The position numbers and the translations under genes were made by a program. A DNA stretch of 64,000 bases from JAJTFW01 sp046330075 (GTDB lineage Bacteria; Bacteroidota; Bacteroidia; AKYH767-A; OLB10): the NCBI GenBank assembly GCA_046330075.1, contig JAXLTL010000001.1, positions 620,001 to 684,000 on the forward strand. The letters run 5' to 3'. The notes below the pieces were generated by a model that saw only the letters and a list, made by a program, of their open reading frames with translations, searched no databases and had not been told where the DNA came from. How positions within the stretch are numbered: position 1 is the first letter of the stretch; the number at the start of each line of letters is the position of its first letter. Below are positions 43,594 through 50,775 of this stretch, one piece after another.

Positions 43594-43643
43594 CCAGATC
43601 GGCAGGCAGTGGAACGCGAAGCGTACACTACCTGCCAATCTGG
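43594..43643. repeat. Hairpin whose 3' arm copies the tRNA-Pro 3' end
   Basis: 18-bp arms (43594-43611 and 43626-43643) with two mismatches enclose an ACGC-GAA-GCGT tip. The 3' arm and following bases, AATCTGGGCCACCCCG, match the tRNA-Pro 3' end AATCTGGCCACCCCG except for one inserted G. Confidence 0.85.
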
Positions 43644-43659
43644 GCCACCCCGGTCAGTT

Positions 43660-43714
43660 GCGTTGAAAGCTTGCTTTCATAAGCGAATAAAAAAGAAAAA
43701 GTCGGCGCGTAGCG
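43660..43714 (+). repeat. 55-bp direct repeat, copy 2
   Basis: An exact second copy of 43506-43560. It lacks the left T-tract arm, so here the A-rich right arm has no partner nearby. Confidence 0.9.
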
Positions 43715-43834
43715 GCAAAAATGGATTTTATTCCGAACATCAAAAATCTGACCGGTTGCCAAATCACGTATTGAGATTTAATACCCAGCTGGATCTCAGC
43801 CAAATGCAACTTCTGGCAGGAGGTAAAGCACTCG
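43715..43834. other. Spacer between the tRNA-Pro repeats and the TerC promoter
   Basis: No gene, RNA or hairpin of note was seen in this stretch, which completes the ~420-bp gap after tRNA-Pro. Confidence 0.4.
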
Positions 43835-43861
43835 TTGGTTTCATGAAGACTACTATCTTTG
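43835..43861 (+). promoter_or_regulatory. Promoter of the TerC-family gene
   Basis: TTG (43835-43837), a 16-bp spacer and TATCTTTG (43854-43861), 18 nt before the ATG at 43880. Confidence 0.55.
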
Positions 43862-43879
43862 CCGCCATTCAAGAATACT

Positions 43880-44620
43880 ATGGAAGCGGAAATAGCACAT
43901 TTACTTACTGTAGACGGAATCATCGGGTTACTCACCTTGATTGTGATGGAGATTGTTCTGGGAATTGACAATATCATTTTCATCTCCATTCTTGCCGGAA
44001 AGCTGCCGTATCAATTACAGGAGAAGGCACGTCGTATAGGACTTTCACTGGCTTTGCTCATCCGTATTGGATTGCTCTTCAGCATAAGCTGGATCGTCGG
44101 ATTGAAAGAACCCTTCTTTACTATTCTTGATCATGGATTCAGTGGCCGTGATATTGTATTGCTGTTTGGTGGATTGTTTTTGATGGCCAAGAGCACCTCT
44201 GAGATTCATGCCAAAATAAGCAGGGAGGAACACCTGGCCGGTGCAAATTTGAAGAAACTGACCATGAATGCTGCGATTGCACAAATCGTCGGTCTTGACA
44301 TCGTTTTCTCATTCGATTCAATCCTGACGGCAGTCGGTCTGGTGAACCACGTCCTCATTATGATTCTGGCTGTGATCATCTCCATGCTGGTGATGTTAGC
44401 TGCAGCCAAATCAGTATCTGATTTTGTGAACCGCCATCCTACTATCAAAATGTTGGCATTATCCTTCCTGCTGATGATAGGATTTATGCTGACTGTTGAA
44501 TCTTTCCATTACGAAGTTCCAAAGGGTTACATCTATTTCGCCATGGCTTTCTCATTGATTGTAGAGTTGCTGAATATGCGAATGAGGAAAAAGCATAAAC
44601 CTGCTGACGAACAGAACTGA
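43880..44620 (+). CDS. TerC-family integral membrane protein
   Basis: 246 aa, seven membrane helices. Signature acidic intramembrane motifs are present: VMEIVLGIDNIIFISILAGK (~22-41) and QIVGLDIVFSFDSILTAVGL (~138-157), which probably bind a metal ion. TerC/Alx proteins export Mn2+ or act in metal handling, and despite the name need not confer tellurite resistance. I start at ATG 43880 because the reading frame upstream overlaps the -7 box. It stands alone after tRNA-Pro. Confidence 0.9.
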   Translation: MEAEIAHLLTVDGIIGLLTLIVMEIVLGIDNIIFISILAGKLPYQLQEKARRIGLSLALLIRIGLLFSISWIVGLKEPFFTILDHGFSGRDIVLLFGGLFLMAKSTSEIHAKISREEHLAGANLKKLTMNAAIAQIVGLDIVFSFDSILTAVGLVNHVLIMILAVIISMLVMLAAAKSVSDFVNRHPTIKMLALSFLLMIGFMLTVESFHYEVPKGYIYFAMAFSLIVELLNMRMRKKHKPADEQN

Positions 44621-44621
44621 T

Positions 44622-44771
44622 TCAGGAAGCTGGTGTAATCGGATGTTCGAAATGCCAGCCAAGCCAGCATTTGAATCCGTACAGTACCAGATAAAAAACC
44701 AGCAGCAGAAGGACTATCCGCACAAAGGTTCTCAGGCGACCGGCCGACTTATTTGATTCCTGATTATTCAT
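44622..44771 (-). CDS. 49-aa single-span membrane protein, translationally coupled
   Basis: A short reading frame from ATG 44771 to TGA 44622. The product starts MNNQESNKSAGRLRTFVRIV, then has one strongly hydrophobic helix (~residues 17-32) and a short C-terminal segment with Cys35 and three Trp/His-rich positions (CWLGWHFEHP). Its start overlaps the stop of the upstream gene by ATGA, which argues that it is translated. No family recognised. Confidence 0.5.
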   Translation of the reverse strand: MNNQESNKSAGRLRTFVRIVLLLLVFYLVLYGFKCWLGWHFEHPITPAS

Positions 44772-45256
44772 GACGGGAGATATCTGCTCAGCCATGTTGA
44801 AGAAAGCGGTGTGACGAAGTGATTATCGAAGGCTGATTTTGAGGTTACCGTGCAATCATACACCAGCTGTTGCGGATCCAGTTCACCTTTCTCAATTTTA
44901 TCAGCAGCATCCGACAACCTGAAAACAGCGGGTCCATCCATCGTATGCAGAGCTACCAGTAACCGGTTCAGCAATTGAATCTGCATGGCCTGCTCCCTTC
45001 CCTTTACAAACTGATGCAACTTATCAATAGAACATCCGCTGGCTCCTGTAAGGGATTCATCAACTGAAAAAACAAGAAACATATTATCTACCACCGTAAA
45101 TGCAGCTTTCAGTTCACGATGGTGAGCCGTCCAGCCTTCAACAAAACTTTCTGAAAGCCTCTTCAGTTCACTGATTTGACTTTCATCCAACAGTGCAGAC
45201 GATTGGAAAATCCACACTCTGGCATTTCCAGGTATTTCATTAAATGGTACCAGCAT
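44768..45256 (-). CDS. Conserved Bacteroidota protein of unknown function
   Basis: 162 aa, soluble, with no Walker motifs. The opening (VPFNEIPGNARVWIFQSSAL) and the centre (VDNMFLVFSVDESLTGASGC) are typical of a Bacteroidota-restricted family often labelled ABC transporter ATPase by name transfer; the absence of any P-loop makes that label untenable. It has a -7 box 14 nt upstream and overlaps the 49-aa gene downstream. Confidence 0.65.
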   Translation of the reverse strand: MLVPFNEIPGNARVWIFQSSALLDESQISELKRLSESFVEGWTAHHRELKAAFTVVDNMFLVFSVDESLTGASGCSIDKLHQFVKGREQAMQIQLLNRLLVALHTMDGPAVFRLSDAADKIEKGELDPQQLVYDCTVTSKSAFDNHFVTPLSSTWLSRYLPS

Positions 45257-45270
45257 AATCAGACTTTATA

Positions 45271-45278
45271 CAAAAATA
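45271..45278 (-). promoter_or_regulatory. -7 element for the 162-aa protein gene
   Basis: CAAAAATA reads TATTTTTG on the minus strand, 14 nt before the start at 45256; no clear -33 element. Confidence 0.45.
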
Positions 45279-45312
45279 CGGAAGAAAAAGCATCTCCGGC
45301 ACTCTGAAAAAA

Positions 45313-45711
45313 TTATTCCTGAATCATCCTGATTTCCTCCTTCCTGAGATCCACTTTCCACTGTTCTTTTCCATCAACTTCGGTTTTTACCAGTGAAATG
45401 TGCTGCTCAGACGGATTATCCTCTTCCTTAAAATACACAGTGGCATTCTTACCGTGTATATCCTCAGAAACGATTGTAATCTTGCCGGACTTCTCCTGTG
45501 TAACTTCCAATCCGCCATTAAGCTTCTCAATTTTTTCAAACTGCTGCAACAACTTAATCGTTTCCGTTGTTCCAAATTCACCCGCAAGCTTATAATTCCG
45601 GTCTTGCATGGCTTCAAGGAATTTCTCAGCAACAGGGCGCGGACCTTTATCTTCTCTGCAACCAAATAACGTCATCAACAATGCCACAATGATTACCGAT
45701 GTCTTTTTCAT
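45313..45711 (-). CDS. DUF4878-like lipoprotein
   Basis: 132 aa with a lipobox LFGC (Cys18) and a single alpha/beta domain (PVAEKFLEAMQDRNYKLAGE at the start, KTEVDGKEQWKVDLRKEEI at the end), as in the NTF2-like DUF4878 lipoproteins. The ATG overlaps the stop of the upstream hydrolase gene by 4 nt, so the two are coupled. Function unknown. Confidence 0.7.
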   Translation of the reverse strand: MKKTSVIIVALLMTLFGCREDKGPRPVAEKFLEAMQDRNYKLAGEFGTTETIKLLQQFEKIEKLNGGLEVTQEKSGKITIVSEDIHGKNATVYFKEEDNPSEQHISLVKTEVDGKEQWKVDLRKEEIRMIQE

Positions 45712-46334
45712 TCGCTTTTAAATTTATAAATCAGCAATGCGTGATTATTGATATAGAGATTATCCGGTGCAACATAATGGAAGTCACCGGCGACAGAAAC
45801 CGGAAAATACCTGGGATCCTTTGTTGCATGAATTACTTTATTTCTGATCCACTCTGAACAGTACATTCGCGTATCATCATCCAGATTAAAATGCTCATCG
45901 AAGCTTACTCCATTTTGTATATCCTTTTCAACCTCTGTCGACATGCTTGCAATTTCGTCATCCGTAAGATCCAAACGATAGATGGCACCACCCTTACATA
46001 CCTGTGTCGACCAAAAATCTGTCAACTTTTCAACTTTGAGAGAACCATCACTGGATGTTTGTTGCAGATGCACCACAAAGTTTTCGTTATTTCTCTGAAC
46101 AATAATTCCCGCGTGGCTATAGGAAGGATCCGATAAACTGCAACGTCTGAACCAATCGCTGATAATGCCTTTCCCTGACCTGAACACAAGGTCTCCGTTT
46201 CTGGGAGTCTCATCCGGTTGAGTCTGAGCAGTCTCCTGTTTACTGCTGATTCCTGAAACGGTATATATGAGTAACAGGTTAACTATAATTGTAGCAAGAA
46301 CAATGGTGATAAACCGTGATCTTCTTATTGGCAT
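45708..46334 (-). CDS. YiiX-like permuted NlpC/P60 cysteine hydrolase
   Basis: 208 aa with an N-terminal membrane anchor (~8-28). The domain has the permuted papain-like order: His74 in YSHAGIIVQ, then Cys159 in MYCSEWIRN, matching the YiiX/YebB family of amidases or peptidases that act on lipid or peptidoglycan-linked substrates in the periplasm. NGDLVFRSGKG (46-56) is the typical N-terminal motif. It starts 3 nt after the argS stop and overlaps the next gene. Confidence 0.82.
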   Translation of the reverse strand: MPIRRSRFITIVLATIIVNLLLIYTVSGISSKQETAQTQPDETPRNGDLVFRSGKGIISDWFRRCSLSDPSYSHAGIIVQRNNENFVVHLQQTSSDGSLKVEKLTDFWSTQVCKGGAIYRLDLTDDEIASMSTEVEKDIQNGVSFDEHFNLDDDTRMYCSEWIRNKVIHATKDPRYFPVSVAGDFHYVAPDNLYINNHALLIYKFKSE

Positions 46335-46337
46335 ATA

Positions 46338-48146
46338 TTACATTCTTTCGGGAACATGAATTCCCAATAACTTCAAACTTCTTTCTATTACCTCTGAACA
46401 AACTTTACTTATATGCAACCTGAATTTTGTTGTTTCGGGCTCAGTTGCATCAACAATCGGACACTCATGGTAAAACTGGTTGTACGTCTTCGCCATTTCA
46501 TACGCATAATTTGCCATAACAGCCGGACTAAACCGTTCGGCTGCTTCACCCAATTCATAGGGATAACGCAATATCGCCTTTATCAGTTCTTTCTCTTTTG
46601 GATTCAGTGCAGCATACTCTGCTACTGAAAACTCAGGATAATTTTTCAACTCATGGTATTGCTCACCTTTGCGAAGAACAGATTTTATCCGGGCATAAGT
46701 GTATTGAATAAAAGGACCGGTATTTCCATTAAAATCAATGGACTCTTCCGGATTAAACAACATTCTTTTTTCCGGATCCACCTTTAAAATAAAATACTTC
46801 AAAGCACCGAGGCCAATCATTTTATATAAGGCTTCAGCCTCTTCTGATTCAAAATCTTCAATCTTCCCAAGCTCCTTTGTAATTTTACCCGCATCTGCAA
46901 TCATTTCCTGCATCAGGTCATCTGCATCTACTACTGTTCCCTCTCTCGACTTCATTTTACCACTGGGCAAGTCAACCATATTATAAGAGAGGTGGTATAA
47001 ATCCTTCCACCAGTCATACCCCAGTTTCTTCAGAATCAGCTTTAATACCTTGAAGTGGTAGTCCTGCTCGTTTCCGACAACGTAGATCAGTCTGCTGAAT
47101 CTGGTTTCGTCAAAACGTTGTTTAGCTGTTCCAAGATCCTGAGTAATGTAGACACTTGTTCCATCACTTCTGAGCAACAGCTTCTGATCCAAACCATCTG
47201 CGGTGAGATCCACCCACACTGAACCGTCCTCCTTTCGGAAAAACACATTACGCGCCAAACCTTCATCAACTATCTCTTTTCCAAGCAGATACGTGTTTGA
47301 CTCATAATAAAATCTGTCAAAATCAACGCCTAAAAGGCTATACGTCTGTTCAAAACCATCATAAACCCAGCTATTCATCATCTTCCAAAGGGTAATAACC
47401 GACTCATCCCCCTCCTCCCACTTCCTCAACATTTCCTGAGCCTCCTTCATCAATGGTGCTGATTTCTTAGCTTCCTCTTCAGCTACAACTTGACTTTTCA
47501 AAGCATCCACTTCGCTCCGATACAAACGATCAAACTCCACATAATACTTCCCAACCAGGTGATCACCCTTCAAGCCGGAAGACGCTGGTGTTTCACCATT
47601 TCCGGACTTAAGCCAAGCCAACATTGACTTACAGATATGAATTCCACGGTCGTTTACCAGGTTTACCTTCATTACCGGGTTACCGGTAGCTTTCAAAATT
47701 TCCGCAACGCTATATCCCAGCAGGTTATTTCTGATATGACCCAGGTGCAATGGTTTATTGGTATTGGGAGAACTGTATTCCACCAGCACAGGATGTGCGC
47801 CGATGTTTTTCTCTGCCTTATGTTCAAAGTAATTAACGTCGGCGGCGGCATCTGAATAGATTCGCAGCCAGGCTTCCGGGCGAATCACCAGATTCAAAAA
47901 GCCTTTCACCACATTAAATGAATATACCTCTGCTTCATTATTCTGCAACCAAGCTCCCAGATCGTTTCCAACTGATTCAGGGTTCTTACCCGACAGCTTG
48001 GAAAGGTTAAAAACTACGATTGTGAGGTCGCCATCAAAATCCTTCCGGGTCGGCTGAATAGCAATATCACCCGGCGGAACAGCGATCCCGTACAGTTGCT
48101 GAAACGCTTTAACCGCTGAAGTTCTGATTTCTCTCTCGAATAACAT
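46338..48146 (-). CDS. argS: Arginyl-tRNA synthetase
   Basis: 602 aa, class I synthetase. N-terminal tRNA D-loop-recognition domain, then VEYSSPNTNKPLHLGHIRNN with the HIGH-type motif HLGH (134-137), the KMSK-type loop KMKSREGT and the anticodon-binding helical C-terminus (DALR-type) ending in PERM. It charges tRNA-Arg. A -7 box ends 5 nt upstream of the ATG. It heads a minus-strand operon with the hydrolase and lipoprotein genes. Confidence 0.95.
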   Translation of the reverse strand: MLFEREIRTSAVKAFQQLYGIAVPPGDIAIQPTRKDFDGDLTIVVFNLSKLSGKNPESVGNDLGAWLQNNEAEVYSFNVVKGFLNLVIRPEAWLRIYSDAAADVNYFEHKAEKNIGAHPVLVEYSSPNTNKPLHLGHIRNNLLGYSVAEILKATGNPVMKVNLVNDRGIHICKSMLAWLKSGNGETPASSGLKGDHLVGKYYVEFDRLYRSEVDALKSQVVAEEEAKKSAPLMKEAQEMLRKWEEGDESVITLWKMMNSWVYDGFEQTYSLLGVDFDRFYYESNTYLLGKEIVDEGLARNVFFRKEDGSVWVDLTADGLDQKLLLRSDGTSVYITQDLGTAKQRFDETRFSRLIYVVGNEQDYHFKVLKLILKKLGYDWWKDLYHLSYNMVDLPSGKMKSREGTVVDADDLMQEMIADAGKITKELGKIEDFESEEAEALYKMIGLGALKYFILKVDPEKRMLFNPEESIDFNGNTGPFIQYTYARIKSVLRKGEQYHELKNYPEFSVAEYAALNPKEKELIKAILRYPYELGEAAERFSPAVMANYAYEMAKTYNQFYHECPIVDATEPETTKFRLHISKVCSEVIERSLKLLGIHVPERM

Positions 48147-48151
48147 AGCTG

Positions 48152-48159
48152 CAAAAGTA
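48152..48159 (-). promoter_or_regulatory. -7 element of argS
   Basis: CAAAAGTA reads TACTTTTG on the minus strand with only 5 nt between it and the ATG at 48146. No -33 TTTG found at the expected distance. Confidence 0.5.
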
Positions 48160-48193
48160 GGAGCCTATACTACATTTATCAGGGTATCAGCCA

Positions 48194-48224
48194 TAAAAAA
48201 GCCCTGTCTTTTCGACAAGGCTTT
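48194..48224 (-). terminator. Terminator of the arginase gene
   Basis: On the minus strand, AAAGCCTTGTC-GAAAA-GACAGGGCTTT (one mismatch) is followed by TTTTT. Confidence 0.75.
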
Positions 48225-48244
48225 GTGTATTGCATCGAAGGAGA

Positions 48245-49198
48245 TCAGGCGATCTGAGCGACGACTCTTTGCAGGATCTCAAACGTATTTTCCGCCATCA
48301 GATTCTCTTTATCGAGGGTGGGATTCACTTCTGCTATTTCAAAACAGCATACTTTTTCATTCTGAATCAGGCGGACACACAGTGATCCTGCTTCCTTCTC
48401 CGTAATTCCATTCCTGACAGGTGTTCCTGTCCCCTTTGAAATGGAGCTATCCATGCTGTCAACGTCAAAGGAAACATAGATATACTGGCAATTATTGAGG
48501 TACGCCAAGGCATCACGGGCAATCTTCTCTACTCCATGACGCTTCACATCTGCCGTGCTAAAGGTTTTAATTTTATGCTTCTTAATCAGGAAGGTCTCCT
48601 CCGGTTCAACATCACGTACAGCAATATAAACGAGGTCACTATAATTGATTTTTGGGCTGATTCCCCCAACTTTCTTCAACTTATTCCAAAGCTCAACGGT
48701 CTCTTTATCCGGCTTATTCATTTTGTTGGCACTGTTATCTTCTGCCAGCGTAGCAGCCAACGGCATTCCGTGCACATTTCCGGTTGGTGTTGTGTATGGT
48801 GAATGCAAATCGGCATGAGCATCGATCCAGATAACGCCCAAACGAGCCTTAGGATTTGCCATTTTAATACCAGCAATCGTCCCTCCGGCCGTACTGTGGT
48901 CGCCCGCCAAAACAATAGGAAACTCTCTGGCTTTCAATGATTCAGACACAGTTTTACTCAGCCGGTCGTAAATATTGAGGATCCCTCTGATTCGTTTGGC
49001 ATAGGAACTACCCTGGGCTTCGAACAACAGATTATTTTCTACCGGGACTTCCACTGACTGCAATTTGTGAAAAAGGTTTGAGCCGTAATCCAATGCTGCA
49101 ATCTTAATAGCATCAGGTCCCAGGCTGGCGCCCCTTGTGCCTGCTCCAATTTCCGACTTAACCTCAATTAACTTGATTTTCTTATGCATAATACTCAT
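48245..49198 (-). CDS. rocF: Arginase/agmatinase-family ureohydrolase
   Basis: About 317 aa. The two-manganese site motifs are present: AGDHSTAGG, IDAHADLHSP and SFDVDSMDSS. GAGTRGASLGPDAIKIAA near the N-terminus is the arginase-like opening. It most likely hydrolyses arginine to ornithine and urea. I chose ATG 49198 (MSIMHKKIKLIEV); ATG 49189 is equally possible and the longer frame to 49276 has no family resemblance. It is divergent from arginine decarboxylase. Confidence 0.85.
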   Translation of the reverse strand: MSIMHKKIKLIEVKSEIGAGTRGASLGPDAIKIAALDYGSNLFHKLQSVEVPVENNLLFEAQGSSYAKRIRGILNIYDRLSKTVSESLKAREFPIVLAGDHSTAGGTIAGIKMANPKARLGVIWIDAHADLHSPYTTPTGNVHGMPLAATLAEDNSANKMNKPDKETVELWNKLKKVGGISPKINYSDLVYIAVRDVEPEETFLIKKHKIKTFSTADVKRHGVEKIARDALAYLNNCQYIYVSFDVDSMDSSISKGTGTPVRNGITEKEAGSLCVRLIQNEKVCCFEIAEVNPTLDKENLMAENTFEILQRVVAQIA

Positions 49199-49334
49199 TT
49201 GAAGAGCCGTGAATACTTCCCAAAGCTCTGAATTTGTCCAATTAATTAACTTTAAAGAACGATTTTGGCACTTCAATTGTTAATCCAAGTTACTTACATT
49301 CGCAGAAATTAACTGAAGTAACTCACCCGGATTA

Positions 49335-50726
49335 ATGAAGAACCGCTACATTGACCTCATTCAACAAACGTTCGAGTTCCCTCAAGAGGGTTTTGACGTT
49401 ATTGATAACCAACTGCATTTCAATGGAATACCACTTATGGACATCATTGAACAGTACGGTACGCCTTTGAAAATCACTTATCTTCCGAAGATCAGCGCCC
49501 AGATTCAAAAGGCGAAACGGATATTTAATGTAGCAATGGCCAAAGCCGACTACGAAGGTAACTATTTATACTGCTATTGTACGAAAAGTTCACATTTCGA
49601 GTTCGTATTAAATGAAGCGTTGAAGAACGATATTCATCTGGAGACCAGTTCAGCATTCGATATACCTATTATTAAAGAGCTTTCAAAAAATGAAAAAATT
49701 GCAAAAGACACCTTTATCCTCTGCAATGGTTTCAAGCGGGAAAATTATATCGAAGGAATAGCTGATCTGCTGAATGACGGATTCGATAATTTGATATGTA
49801 TTCTTGACAACAAGAAAGAACTGTCCGACTTACATCAGGAATATAAAGGCAAAATCAAGATTGGCATCCGCATCGCTTCAGAAGAAGAACCTAATGCAGA
49901 ATTCTACACATCGCGTCTGGGCGTTCGCCACAATGAAATTCTTGATTTCTACCGGAACGAGATCAGCAAGAATAAAAATGTTGAATTAAAAATGCTTCAT
50001 TTCTTTATCAATACAGGGATAAAGGATACAGCTTATTACTGGAGTGAACTACAACGAAATATTAACCTCTATTGTGATCTCAAGAAGATTTGCCCCGAGT
50101 TGGAATACCTTGATATCGGAGGTGGTTTTCCAATTAAAACGAAGCTCGATTTTAATTATGATTATCAATACATGGCCGATGAAATAATCCGGCAGATCAA
50201 ATCAGCCTGTGAGCAGCGCGAAGTACCGGAGCCAAACATAATGACGGAATTCGGTTCATTCACCGTGGGAGAAAGTGGTGCTGTTTTATTCTCAGTTGTT
50301 GGAGCGAAACAACAAAACGATAATGAGCTCTGGAACATGATTGATAGTTCTTTTATTACCACTTTGCCCGATACATGGGGAATTAAACAGAAGTTTATTC
50401 TCCTTGCAATAAACAACTGGGATGATGAATATCAAAGGGTGAATCTGGGAGGTATTACATGCGACTCCGATGACTATTATATAATGGAATCAGTACGTAA
50501 CCGCGTATTTCTTCCAAAACCGGCTCCCGGTGAAATTCAATATCTCGGCTTTTTCCATACCGGGGCTTATCAGGAATCGATTGGAGGATACGGCGGTATT
50601 CAGCATTGTTTGATACCCGCTCCGAAACATGTCCTCATCGACCGGGACGGTGAAGGTGAATACACTACCCGACTATTTGCGAAAGAACAAAGTGCAAAGA
50701 ATATGATGAAGATCCTGGGATATTGA
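49335..50726 (+). CDS. speA: Arginine decarboxylase (SpeA-like, PLP type III fold)
   Basis: 463 aa. The PLP lysine sits at Lys84 in CYCTKSSHFE; EYLDIGGGFP and MTEFGSFTVGESG follow as cofactor-binding and barrel loops, and the final SIGGYGGIQHC matches the active-site Cys region of fold III decarboxylases. This short (~460 aa) biosynthetic arginine decarboxylase is common in Bacteroidota and makes agmatine for polyamines. It ends with a terminator at 50745. Confidence 0.9.
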   Translation: MKNRYIDLIQQTFEFPQEGFDVIDNQLHFNGIPLMDIIEQYGTPLKITYLPKISAQIQKAKRIFNVAMAKADYEGNYLYCYCTKSSHFEFVLNEALKNDIHLETSSAFDIPIIKELSKNEKIAKDTFILCNGFKRENYIEGIADLLNDGFDNLICILDNKKELSDLHQEYKGKIKIGIRIASEEEPNAEFYTSRLGVRHNEILDFYRNEISKNKNVELKMLHFFINTGIKDTAYYWSELQRNINLYCDLKKICPELEYLDIGGGFPIKTKLDFNYDYQYMADEIIRQIKSACEQREVPEPNIMTEFGSFTVGESGAVLFSVVGAKQQNDNELWNMIDSSFITTLPDTWGIKQKFILLAINNWDDEYQRVNLGGITCDSDDYYIMESVRNRVFLPKPAPGEIQYLGFFHTGAYQESIGGYGGIQHCLIPAPKHVLIDRDGEGEYTTRLFAKEQSAKNMMKILGY

Positions 50727-50744
50727 TCACCTTCTTCAATGAAT

Positions 50745-50775
50745 AAGGCTGTCCGTTAAGGCAGCCTTTTTTTTA
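50745..50775 (+). terminator. Terminator of speA
   Basis: AAGGCTG-TCCGTTAAGG-CAGCCTT followed by TTTTTTT. Confidence 0.8.

Noticed and set aside
43437..43655. attL/attR of an integrated element at tRNA-Pro
   Set aside because: The copies of the tRNA 3' end are only ~180 bp apart with no integrase or cargo between them. A palindromic repeat explanation covers more of the observed structure.
43880..44620. Tellurite-resistance function for the TerC-like gene
   Set aside because: No other ter genes are nearby. Lone TerC/Alx proteins are better explained as metal-ion (Mn) transport proteins.
44768..45256. ABC transporter ATPase label for the 162-aa protein
   Set aside because: No Walker A, signature or Walker B motif is present, so the name would be a transferred error.
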